From the NCBI RefSeq assembly GCF_000003815.2, contig NC_049995.1, positions 4,465,237 through 4,529,236 of the forward strand: a DNA stretch of 64,000 nucleotides, given 5' to 3'. Under the pieces are notes generated by a model. It did not search any database. It had not been told where the DNA came from and was given only the letters and a program-made list of their open reading frames with translations. This document shows, in pieces, positions 24,879 to 36,700 of this stretch. Both the position numbers and the translations under genes were made by a program. This DNA comes from Branchiostoma floridae (lineage: Eukaryota; Chordata; Leptocardii; Amphioxiformes; Branchiostomatidae). How positions within the stretch are numbered: the stretch's first letter is position 1; each line of letters opens with the position of its first letter.

Positions 24879-27800
24879 TGTGGAGTTCAGGACCGAACTT
24901 CAACTCTATGAATATTACTGCTATCGCCACAAGCACCTCCTGGTCGCGGCATTGCTTCACCTGGGCCTGTTCGGCTGGTCCCCCGCGCTGGGCCAGACGA
25001 CGGCGGGCCCGCCGACAGTGAACCTCCCGCCGCCGAAGCCTTCTCCCGAGTTCACGGTGCAGTCCTGCTCGGTCACCAGCCAGAGCGTCACCATGAACTG
25101 CGGCGGCAACTGCGCCTCTGATGATGCCAGGCTGCGAGAGTTGGAGAGGAAAGTGGATCGTCTTATGGCCAACTGCTGCAACGTTTCTGGTGAGCTCGAG
25201 TTAACATGCCCGTACCTCCTAATCATGTTACCCCCTCAGGACTAGTACTGTACAAGTTGTGCTGCAACTTTTTGATAGTTAGAGGTTAGCATTATACTGT
25301 CATGTAAGGACAGTAGCACAGCCTTTCGGGGCCGCGTAGCACAGTGGTATTGTATTCGGCCCGTGATCGAGAGGTCGCCGGTTCGAATCCGCCTACCGTG
25401 TTGCCGGTCTTGTGCCCTTGGGAAAGGCACTTTACACGACATTCCTCACTTTACTCAAGTGAAAAATGAGTCGTCCCTCGGATAGGACGTTAAATGGAGG
25501 TCCCGTGTATGGGGAGAGCCATACCCCATGCACGTTAAAGAACCCCCACACGTGCGATGGTGCGGTGTGCGTTGGTGCAAATCCTTCTGTCGGGAGTTGG
25601 TGATTCACTTCAAATCACCCGGATGGAGGCCTGGCGAACCTCTGTCTCGTATCAGCCACATGGTGAATTACATCATTCACCCGGACGGGAGACCTGGCGC
25701 ATCCCCGTCTTGTAATTAGCCTACGAAAGGGTATGTCACCCCGTAAGGGGCGGTATAACCCCGTCGTGTGTAGACATGTGCGAACATGTCTACATTTGAT
25801 CACGTCGACCGATGATGATGATGATGTCATGTAAGGACACCCTAGTCCATTTCGTTGTTGCTTCTGCATGGTACCTTGATACCTATATGCCGTATTATCT
25901 TGCGTGTTTGGCTCAGACCCCAGAGAACCTAGGGAATTTAAAGCTCAGCTGAGCTTTTGATATCCTATGACATGCGCCGATGCTGTGCCCTCGGGAAAGT
26001 CACTGAACAAGGCTTTCCTCACTTCACTCAGATGGAAATGATTACTTTACTTGGGATGGGGATGTCTCGTAGATAGTACGTTAAACTGAGGTCCCGTGTT
26101 TGAGGAGAACCACACCTGGAACACGTCAAAGAACCCACCGCACACAAGAGTTGGGGGCACTACCCGGTGTGGGTTGAACAAATCCTGTATAATTCCAGTT
26201 AAATGGGATAGCAATTTCCAAAATAACCTTCCTAAGTCCAGCATATCTTATAGGCTCAGTTAGTCCTAAATCGTAGTGAGCGGTTAAGCTGGTCTCACGA
26301 TGTTTCTGACCTTAAGGGAGAAGAGATATTTAATTTCATTGCAATTCAAGTACTAGTCACCTACTTCTGGTCTTGTGATCTTGTTCGAGTAAAAAAAGTT
26401 GCATATCAGATGTGCACCAAAACTTTACTATATAGTCATCACCGTTCATAACAGCACCATATTAACGTGCTGGGTTAGATTTTCCCCACAGATTTACATA
26501 TTGCTTAATGGTTTACGATTCATATTTTTGAAAGCAGATGTGGAAGAAAACAACACCCTGCCTCGAGACTGCAAAGATATCCTGGATAACGATGAGACGA
26601 CCCCTAGCGGAGTGTACATGGTCTATCCGGCAGATAACCAGGGAGGATTCCAGGTGTACTGTGACATGGACACCGACGGAGGGGGCTGGACGGTAAGCCA
26701 AATTAAGCCACATATTCATCCCGGTGGACTACCATATACCGCGGTAGTACCTTGCCAAGTGTGTTAGCTCTCGGTGTGCTCACGATTAGCGTACGGCGTC
26801 TATTTGCTACTGTGTCCCGGGCTGATTTTAAGTCTCAGATAACACTCTATCTAAAACGCCTCAGTCACCACTCTTTAAGGCCTTAAAATCGGCCAATTTT
26901 TACTCTTAGTTAGCTCTTAGTAAAATCGGTTGACTCTACGCGTTAAAATCAACCTAGAGCCCGGCTTGCCCCCAAATGACCGGTAGCCGCAGGTTGTCCC
27001 ACGTTCCACTTAGGGTCACGCCTGAAAGTGAGAAAAGGTCCGTAAATTACCCTGCGGGCCCCTTTTTCCAATTGCGACCGATGCATTAGCCATGGGTCCG
27101 ACTAATCTATAATGTGTATAAGTTGTCACGTTTATCAAATTTTTAATCAATGAACATTTGATATGTTTGGCACATTTCTTATATTATGACTGTGCATACA
27201 ACTTTGACCCACTAACATGGCGTCATTTTGTTGTCACGTGACTGCAAACAACCTATCAGAATCAATATATTCCCAGGTGTTCCAGAGGCGACAGGACGGC
27301 ACGGTTGACTTCTACCGGAACTGGATCGACTACAAGAACGGCTTCCCCTCCAACCTGAACGGCGAGTTCTGGTTGGGAAACGACAAGCTGCACCGTCTGA
27401 CAGGGCAGGAGGCCTACTCGCTGCGAGTGGACATGGAGGATGTAGACGGGAACACGGCCTACGCGAATTACAGCAGCTTCAGTATCTCAGCAGAGTCTGA
27501 TAAGTACAGGCTCTCCATCGGAGGATTCAGTGGAAATGCAGGTGAGTTTAATGAGTTGCCAAGACTCAGGACTCACGCGTGGTCTCTACATTGTGTACTT
27601 ATCGTAGTTTATTCTAGGCCTGGGTACCATCCGGATAGTAGTTCGCTCCTATGTTCGCTTCTGCTGAAACACAGAGAAGCGACTGTATATAGTGTACAAT
27701 GAATGTCAGAGCTAGAAGCGACTGTTTATAGCATATAATGAACGCCGGAGCGAACTACTTTCCGGATGGTACCCAGGCTAAGTTTATTCGGCTTATTCAT

Positions 27801-28782
27801 CCAAAATGGGTAGCTCGTTCTGGAACTGTACTGGACTATTACTCTATGATTGGAGGGTAACCTCTGTCGACAGAGTATGTCTTGAATGTTCACACCTACG
27901 TATAAATCTCTATGTTCCGTTTGCCACATTAATTCGTATGTGGTTTGGCATGTACTCAGTTGCTGTTGTTATATTCGTAGTAATTTCAGAAATCACCCCT
28001 ATATCTTCGGTATTGTGGAACAGACAATGTGGTTTCGGTGTTTTGTAATCAGACAAAGCAGATAGGGTGGGTTATATGATTGTCTAATGCAAGAAGAGCT
28101 GTCACGGTAGAGGAATCCTTAATGTAATTGAACAAATGTTCGTCGTATTATGCGTGATGTAACGAGAACAGCTGACGGCGTGGACCAACTGTTTGAGGTA
28201 TCCCTGACAATTTTGAATATTTTTGTCATTTGGTGTCTTTCTTTTGAGACGCTGATTTGGTTTTTGATGCGTACAGGGTTGTGTTTTACATTTGACAGTA
28301 ATAGGTACCTAAGTTATTTTTGGTACAAGTCAATGTTTATGTTCTGTATGCGATATAAACACAATGCCACACACCACATACAGAAGACAACACCATAATT
28401 ACGTCACAGAGTATGTTACCTACGATCACTTGTTTGTGTTTGTGTGCTGTTATATTTGTGTCGAAATGACAGAAGACTTAAGCATTTTATCTGTAGTGAT
28501 TAAAAAGTGTTTTTATTTGCTGTAGGAGATAGCATGGCTCACCATAATGGCGAGCAGTTCAGCACCAGGGATAGCGACAATGACGATGTGCCTTCATCAC
28601 ACTGCTCCCAGGGATATAAAGGAGCCTGGTGGTATGGATCATGTCATAACGCCAACCTGAACGGCTTGTACCATCTGGGCGCTCACAGCAGCTATGCGGA
28701 TGGAGTCAACTGGAATCACTGGAAAGGATACCATTATTCCCTGAAGCGCACTACGATGAAAATACGACCCACAGTTCAGTAA
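24879..28782 (+). CDS. Fibrinogen-related domain protein (ficolin/tenascin-like)
   Basis: Secreted or type-II-anchored recognition protein. Exons 24879-25189, 26538-26692, 27277-27541 and 28526-28782 join with consistent phases (1, 0, 1), about 328 aa. The amino end has a hydrophobic run [20 protein letters not shown] (signal peptide or anchor), a proline-rich spacer, and a short coiled coil [15 protein letters not shown] followed by CC, a likely oligomerisation point. The fibrinogen C-terminal domain spans about residues 110-328: [52 protein letters not shown], the calcium loop DSDNDD, the CSQ...[10 protein letters not shown] cysteine pair, and a [15 protein letters not shown] end. In invertebrate deuterostomes such proteins are commonly innate-immune lectins. 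The start is unresolved: no in-frame ATG precedes the hydrophobic segment (in-frame stop at 24862), so an upstream exon, a non-AUG start or a frameshift is needed. Confidence 0.87.
25328..25826 (+). mobile_element. tRNA-derived SINE (family B), plus orientation
   Basis: tRNA-like head with A-box region GTAGCACAGTGG and a perfect B-box GGTTCGAATCC. Then a conserved body with CCCTTGGGAAAGGCACTTTA, CCTCACTTTACTCAAGTG and GTTAAAGAACCC, ending in a (GAT)n tail at 25812-25826. This layout is typical of deuterostome SINEs with a shared central domain. It lies in intron 1 of the fibrinogen-related gene. Confidence 0.8.
25975..26190 (+). mobile_element. Diverged SINE body related to family B
   Basis: Repeats the family B body in the same order: TGCCCTCGGGAAAGTCACTG, CCTCACTTCACTCAGATG, AGGTCCCGTGT, GTCAAAGAACCC. 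The tRNA-like head is missing or decayed. Older copy, same intron as the 25328 element. Confidence 0.65.
27617..27779. mobile_element. Short TIR element, 'GCCTGGGTACCATCCGG' family
   Basis: Left end GCCTGGGTACCATCCGG and right end CCGGATGGTACCCAGGC are exact complements, extending with a few mismatches through AGTAGTTCGCTCC. Flanks CTAG and TAAG hint at a TA or TWA target. About 160 bp, no ORF, intron 3 of the fibrinogen-related gene. Confidence 0.7.
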
Positions 28783-30061
28783 GTCCGGTAATCAGGGCTG
28801 ATTCCATGCGTTGTAGAAACTGTCAAAAGTGAAAGTGTAGGATTTGCTAACTGTAAATAATGCCAAACAATAAGCCCTTTCACTTATCCAATTGTGCATG
28901 CGCAGGTCATAGGTGAAAGCCCCTGAGACATAGACAAAACACGTTTCGTGTTCTATCTGCATAACGTGACGTCACGACAGCAGTGGGTTATTCATTCCTT
29001 GACAAAGACTGATGCTGTTCAGTCAAAAATTTGGATCAGTCCAACTTTTGTGTTGGAAATTACAGTTCAACTATTTCAATAAAACACGCTGGATACTATG
29101 TAAAATGATCAACGGATGCGAACTATAATTGGTGCCATGACTGTATTGTGGTGTATGAATTTTATGATGTAAAATGATACATAGCGAATAGAAATCACCC
29201 ATATTGAATAAAGTAAAACTAATATTAATCGTTAATTTGGAATTTGAAATACAGAATTAGTTAACATCGATTAACTGATGTATATTATGATGGAAAGTAA
29301 TTGGTATCAAATTAATGCATGTCGGTGTAAAGAATATGTTTCAACATGTTACAGGTGTATTAATACAAAAATGCTTTTATTGGTCATAATGTGTACACTA
29401 GCTAATCTTAATTCAAGGTGGACAATATCTTTAGCTTAAGCTTATTCTTAGCCCGGCTATACTTGTTTGTCTTCGTTCTACCATTCTTAAAGTGTATCAC
29501 ATTTTGCAATAGGATTTACAAAGCTCAAAGTTGTAGTTTTCAGCAGGAATTGTTCAGCATATTCCATGAAATAAAGTTAAGAAGTGACACATTGTATAAA
29601 GATATGGTGAAGCATTGAGGTACTTGTGAAGTTTCTCTTATGGTTGTTATCTTCGTTCATTCCTTGATTACATGACGTGTCTTAATAAAGAACTTACATG
29701 GAAAACATGGAATATTTATTTTTATTTATTTATTTGGATTCTCCAATGGAGGGTATGGCGGAACAGGTGTCTGTCCATACATATTTCATTATGCTAGCAT
29801 ACTTGAATTGCACAACAACCCGGTGCCAAAATATTTATAACAGTAACTTTCACGTCTGAACTATTGCTAACGTATAATTTAACATATAAGCACATGTCTC
29901 GGTCCATGTTTAATATGCTATTCAAGCTATACTCATGCCTAAAATGATCTAGTTCGGGGACAAATACTGGATTTTATGAAATCAAAAGAACAGTGCTCCA
30001 TTCGCACCACATACACTTAGGATGCCTTTCTGCTAAATAGCAAATGTTGGGGTGAAAGTTA

Positions 30062-30240
30062 TCTCCAAGCAGATCATACGGTGGAATAAGACAGTATCAT
30101 AAGCTGGCGAGTCTAGCCGGCCTAGGCGTGTGCGTTTTAGAGTAGAGTAGATCTGAGTGAGATTTCCCACCAAATCACACTCTTTCGGCCAGCTTATAAA
30201 TACTATCTTATCCCACCGCAGGATCTGCTTGGAGATTAGG
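30062..30240. mobile_element. Short TIR element, 'ATCTCCAAGCAGAT' family
   Basis: Inverted arms of about 50 bp: TCTCCAAGCAGATCATACGG at the left and CCGCAGGATCTGCTTGGAGA at the right, continuing through AATAAGA.AGTAT and TAAGCTGGC. Same terminus as 7391-7784. Confidence 0.75.
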
Positions 30241-30275
30241 GTAAAAGATCGTGTTACACGACTGTTACTAGTGTT

Positions 30276-30631
30276 AGGCAACCTGCTAAGCAATATTACA
30301 TTGTTAAAAGTGGAAATATTCTGAATAAGGCTGTCTGTATAATATTGACATCTAATGCACTATTCTAGCACATTTACATCATTATTTCATAAATTGAGCC
30401 GTTAAAAACGGGGCGGGAACGAGTTGCACAAGGATTCCAGATCAAGTCCTTATTGTTGGTACAATAATAAGGAATATCCTCGTGCGACTTGTCTCTGGGC
30501 CGTTTTTAACCGCTCAAAGTATGAAATCATAATGTAAATGTGAGAATACAGTGCAGTAGATGTCAATATCATGCAGATTGCCTTATTCAGAATATTTTCA
30601 CTTTGACGCTGTAATATTGCTTAGGTTGCCT
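30276..30631. mobile_element. Foldback element with ~135-bp inverted arms, upstream of ZPR1
   Basis: Left arm about 30276-30410 and right arm about 30497-30631 are complementary with few mismatches: AGGCAACCT/AGGTTGCCT ends, AATATTCTGAATAAGGC, ATATTGACATCTA, ACATTTACAT and GCCGTTAAAAACGG-type inner ends. The centre of about 85 bp is unique. The element ends 102 bp before the ZPR1 start codon, so it overlaps or abuts the promoter. Confidence 0.85.
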
Positions 30632-30733
30632 TTAATAAAGCGCGGTCGTAACAATTTTTTACCTCAACATCTGCTTGTTCAAAGAAGTACCTAACAGGAA
30701 GTTGCGCAATTCAGGTCAAAGGTCACATCCAAC

Positions 30734-33700
30734 ATGGCTGACACGACCGATGGCGTGGACGCATCCAGCGACAACAAACCGCTTTTCCGCGACCTGACGG
30801 GAGACATAGGCGACCAGGAAGCCACGCAAATAGACGACACGTTATGTATGAACTGCCATGAATCGGTAAGGGCGTAACTCACAGGGTAGACGTCGCATGA
30901 TACGCCAGTAAATTTTGGGAAAAGTGGGAGGGGGGGCGAATACAAAAAGTGGAAGAACTTTCTAGATAATCTTATAGATTAGCTAAATGCTAGCATAATC
31001 TATAAGAAATACTAGTTATGTGGGCGAAGCCACACATTTAGTATTCTCTACAGATATTCCACCCGACCAATCAAAACTCAGAAAAAATGGAACCTGTAGC
31101 ATGCAGTCCACGTTTCCAGCTTTTTGATTGGCTAACATTCTGACTGTCTGGTGGATACGTCAGGGGTAAACCTATCAACGCACAGGTCACAAAATGGCAC
31201 TCGGCAGCGCAGTATCACAAAAACGTTGAAAATGCAGCAAGTTCAGAGCATCTAATCGGCTAATTAACAACATAAAAATGCCCCACAAAAAAATATTCTA
31301 GTATTCTGTCCAAGTTTTAGTGAAATACCTTCGATTATAAGCGAGAAAAATAGCCAGCGGAAGCTCGCGGGTTTTTTCAAGCAACATTTGTATACCTGTT
31401 AAAACGTGCGCCCGTAACATGTTGTAGCACTGGCTCAATGGGATTATTCACGCGTGGTAAAACAACGCTCCGGGATCGAATCCGTGGACAGACAATGTTT
31501 TTTAATTTTTTTTTCTTTTTGCTGCATTTTCGCGAAAATGTTGCCTTTCTTGTTGCTCCTTTTCCTGCGATTTTTGCCTTCTTTTCCCTTCGCCCACATC
31601 CTGCATTTTTTCCAAAAATGTTGCCTTTCTAGTATTCAAAAATAGTCTGAAATTCGAAGCGTCCAACGGGCCATGTGTATCCATTAGATTCAATTATTAC
31701 CAATTGAATACTTAATTTAAGCAAATTTATCTAAAACATGTAAATTTCAAATGGACAATTTTTGCTTTACTTTCTCTTTAATTTGTTTCATCAGATGTAT
31801 ACTAAGTACAAGTACAGATCTGCACTCTAGTTCCTGTTCTCTTTTCGTGTTATAATGTGATGATCACAGTATGAATCTCTAAACTACAGTGCCTTATAAT
31901 ACTAGGTCAATGATACTAGGTTACTAGTTGAAGGAGGTTTGCTAGTACTCAAGGATTGATGAATGCATTCAGGCTATATATTGTACTAGTTACTGTAAGA
32001 CTTGTAATACTTGCAGGGTTTAATTTTCTTGATTTTCATAGTAAATCTCCACCATAATATTACAAAGCAAATATCATCGCAGCCTGGCCGCCCTACCCTG
32101 GGACCTCAAATTAGATACATCCCCCCATATGTAAATCCAGATTAAAAACATTGTTTCTGCCCAGGATTGCCTGAAAAACAGGTCTAGGTTTGACCTGAGC
32201 TGTATTACTCCTGGTTAAATGAATAAAGTGAAATTATCAAAGCTTCTTTTCTAATCCTACTGCTTAGTCAAATCCCCTCAGAATAAATGAATTCATGGTA
32301 TTCTAGATCTTTGTCTTTATTAAAATTGCAACAGGGACTTGCAATATTTGTGGTCTGCACTAAGCAGGTACTGAGGTAGGATCTGCCTTACATCTAATGT
32401 AATGACTCCAGGGCACCACGCGACTGCTGATGACGAGAATCCCGTACTTCCGGGAGGTCGTGCTGATGTCGTTCGACTGTCCGCACTGCAGCTTCTCTAA
32501 CAACGAGCTCCAGCCGGCCAGTACCATTCAGGACCAGGGTGTGAAGGTCTCGCTGAAGGTGGAGACAAGCAAGGTGAGTTGGTCTCGCAAAAAAATGCTT
32601 TAGTTTTATCTTAACATACCAAAATCAAAGATTTTTTTGCTGGCATAAGTTTTATTTTAAACATGATGTTCATAAGTTTTCAAAATTTGTATAAAAGAAG
32701 GTTTGTTTCCAATAACTGTCACTTTGTTTGATGATATTGATACAACGTTTTGTACTTCTAAAGTCTACTAGTATAGGGTTGGACAAGTTTTCTTAAATTC
32801 ACTTGTCCTATCGGGCAAGCACATTAGATTTACTTGCCTGATTTTTTACTTGCCCAAAACTCGATAGTCACTGTTATATGCATTTCCACTTGCAGCAATA
32901 GTATTCTTATTGCCTCTATTTTTTTATGTTGACCATTGCTTGATGTTATGACTGTAATTAGTGTAAAAAGTAACAAGTATATCAAAATCTCACAGGCAAG
33001 TGGGGTAGGTCATGCACTTGCCTGAATAGCGCTTTCACTTGCCAACCCTACTTACTAATAGTCTTAACACACTATTAAGTAACCAAAGCTATGTAGTGTG
33101 TTTGTAATTACAATATTGGTTTGTATTCCACAGGATCTGAACCGCCAAGTGGTGAAGGCAGAGTCCGCCTCTCTGTTTATTCCTGAACTGGACTTTGAGG
33201 TTCCAGCAAACACACAGAAGGGAGGTCAGAAACGTTATGTGTCTATCTGTATCTTTATCTGTGTAGTTGTTTATCTATGTATTGGTTTGGTTGTTCAGAA
33301 TGCACAGCCATGGCTACTCAACTAGCCTGTGGCTACTACAAAGGGCCAGCCGTGCTGACAGAGACAAAGACGTAGCCGGTATAATGGTCTTTTGGCGTAA
33401 TACACCATGTTCTTAATTTGCATCTGAGTGTATTATAATAAGCCACTTAAGTCCTTTGGCATAACATATCATCTTTGCAGACCCAATCATTTCAATCATA
33501 TTGATGCCACATTAGAAAGAGAAACATACATTATTGAATTTGATGTAAAACTTGCAGTATTACTGTAATTCCTAATTTTTTTACTGTACTTTTATGTTCA
33601 CGGTTTTCACTGTGACGACTGTAACGTGAACTTATCATTACATTTACAGATAACAAATAATTCACAGACTTTTTTTATGTGCACATGCTGCCATCGTGAA

Positions 33701-36700
33701 CATTTAGTTCCGAGAACAAGTTAAATTTTCTCAGACCGTGAAAGTTTGGTACCGAGAAGACAAAGTGAATTACAGTATACAATTTACAGCCCATACAGAC
33801 ACAAGTTTGAATGTCTGTTTTTTTTCCCCAGTTCTAACTACAGTGGAAGGAGTGATTGATCGAGCAGTGAGAGGCCTGGAGCAGGAGCAGCCAATAAGGA
33901 GGGTGAGGGTGATAGACTCATATTTCACTTTGTAAACAACTATGAACCATTGGACGTTGTCCGTTTTGTACTTAAAATGTTGGATGTTGGGAACTTTGGA
34001 GGCCAAGTTTTATTTGTAAAATGTTGTGTAATGTTTTATCAGACTATGGATCCGGGAACTGCAGAGAAGATAGATGCTTTTATCGAGAAACTGAGAGGAC
34101 TGACTGATCTCAAAACTCCATTTACACTGGTAGGTATGAAAATCACTTCTGTCAGAAGATATAGTTACATACATGTATGTATATAACCAATAGCAGTTGT
34201 TATGCATTGGCTTCCAGCCACCAGGAGCAAGCCTGTGCCAAGACTAAGACAGCAGTAACTAAGCCTATCATTGTTGGTGTAGTTATATTGCAATCCATAC
34301 ATAGTATGGGATTGCAATATATTGTTATATTGCAATCCATACATAGTATGGGATTGCAATATATTGCTTTTCCTTTGTTTCTTCTCCTGTCAAATCTTGA
34401 AATGGATTCTACTTTTTCATTTTTTGGCCAAATGAGCTGAAATTTGGCAGGGTGGTAGAAATGGCAAATACCCCCAGACGTTTTTTTCACTTTCTTGATA
34501 CAGGCCTTAGAATTTATGATATTTAGGGTTTTTGGTCATTTTTAGACAAAATATGTATATTTTGGGCCCCTGTGCCCTGGTATTACAAGCTAATGACCTG
34601 AAATTTGGTACAGAGGTGCATTGGACATATGAGCACAGAAAACCATCAACACCTTCTTCATAGATCACTTCAAAAATGAGTTATTTTAGGGTTTTTGGCC
34701 ATTTTTGACTAAAAATGTCTATTTATGGCTCCTATGCCCTTGTATTAAAACCAAATGACCTGAAACTTGGTACATAGGTGCGTTTGACATATGACCACAG
34801 AACCCCATCAACGCTTAATTCATTGTTTACTCCAAAAATGAGTTATTTTAGGGTTTTTGACCATTTTTGACAAAAAATGTATATTTTTGGCTCCTATACC
34901 CTTGTATGAAAACCTAATGACCTGAAATTTGGTACAGAGGTGCATTGAACATATGCTCACAGGACCCCATTGACACTTTCTTTATAGATGACTTCAAAAA
35001 TGAGTTATTTTAGGGTTTTCAGTCATTTTTGACTAAAAAATGTATATTTTTGGCTTCTATGCCCTTGTATGTAAACCAAATCACCTGAAATTTGGTAGAA
35101 ACGTAAATTGGACATATGGCAACAGGACCCCATCAACAATTTCTTCATAGAGCACTTATCAAATGAGTTATTTTGGGATTTTTAGCCATTTTAACTAAAA
35201 AATGTATATTTTTGGCTCCTATGCCCTTATATTGAAACCAAATGACCTAAAATTCGGCATGAAGGTGTGTAGGACAAGTGCCCACAGAACTTCATTTTCT
35301 CATTGAGCAAACATTACTTCAAATTGTTGAATTTGGGGATTTTTTCAAGGATGAAGATGGATTGCACTATGCTGTATTTGCTCCTAAGCAAATGTTGGCC
35401 TTTCTAGTTATATTGCAATCCATACATAGTATGGGATTGCAATATATTGTTATATTGCAATCCATACATAGTATGGGATTGCAATATATTGTTATATTGC
35501 AATCCATACATAGTATGGGATTGCAATATATTGTTTTTTGTTGGTCTCTTCTCCTTCTCCTGTCAAATCTTCAAATGGATTCTACTTTTTCATTTTTGGG
35601 CCAAATGAGCTGAAATTTGGCATGAAGGTAGGGATAGCAAATACCCCCAGACGTTTTTTTCACTTTTTTGATAGAGGCCTTGAAAATTATGATATTTAGG
35701 GTTTTTGGTCATTTTTAGACAAAATATATATATTTTGGGTCACTGTGCCCTGGTATTAAACCCTAATGACCTGAAATTTGGTACAGAGGTGCATTGGACA
35801 TATGAGCACAGGAACCCATCAACACTTTCTTCATAGGCCACTTCAAAAATTATTTATTTGGGGTTTTTTGGCCATTTTTGACTAAAAATGTCTATTTTTG
35901 GCTCCTGTGCCCTTGTATGAAGGCTAAGTGACCTGAAATTTGGTATATAGGTGTATTGGATATATGAGCACAGGGCTTCATCAACACTTTCTTCAGAGAT
36001 CACTTCAAAAATTAGTTATTTTGGGTTTTTCGGCCATTTTTGACAAAAAATGTATATTTTTGGCTCCTATACCCTTCTATGAAAGCCTAATGACCTGCAA
36101 TTTGGTACATAGGTGCATTGGACATATGAGCACAGGGTCCCATTAACACTTTCTTCATAGATCACTTAAAAAATGAGTTATTTTGGGGTTTTTCGTTCAT
36201 TTTTGACTAAAAATGTATATTTTTTTGCTCCTATGCCCTTGTATAGAAACCAAATGACCTAAAATTTGGTGCAGAGGTGCATTGAACATATGCTCACAGG
36301 ACGCCATTGAAACTTTCTTCATAGATCACTTCAAAAATTATTTATTTTTGGGTTTTCCGTCATTTTTGTCTAAAAATGTATATTTTTGACTTCTATGCCC
36401 TTGTATTGAAACCAAATGACCTAAAATTCGGCATGAAGGTGTCTAGGACAAGTGCCCACAGTACTTCATTTTCCCTTTGAGCAAACATTACTTCAAATTG
36501 TTGAATTTGGGGATTTTTTCAAGGATGAAGATGGATTGCAATATGCTGTATTTGCTCCTAAGCAAATATCGGCCTTTCTAGTTATATTGCAATCCATACA
36601 TAGTATGGATGCAATATACTGTTTTTCCTTTGTCTCTTCTCCTGTCAAATCTTCAAATGGGATTAATTTTTTCATTTTTTGGCCAAATGAGCTGAAATTT

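Larger units (their letters stand above)
28783..30733. other. 3' flank of fibrinogen-related gene and ZPR1 upstream region
   Basis: Contains a candidate AATAAA poly(A) signal at 29078-29083, about 296 bases after the fibrinogen-related stop codon, then AT-rich sequence with a TTTA repeat near 29711. Two TIR/foldback elements (30062-30240 and 30276-30631) follow. No ORF worth calling. The ZPR1 promoter must lie within the last few hundred bases or inside the foldback. Confidence 0.6.

Noticed and set aside
24788-25021. 77-codon ORF over the fibrinogen-related leader
   Set aside because: Arg-rich out-of-frame reading of the GC-rich leader exon; the other frame has the hydrophobic leader, coiled coil and correct splice phase.
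25328-25400. Possible genuine tRNA gene with perfect B-box
   Set aside because: Acceptor stem ends do not pair and the SINE body with a (GAT)n tail follows directly.
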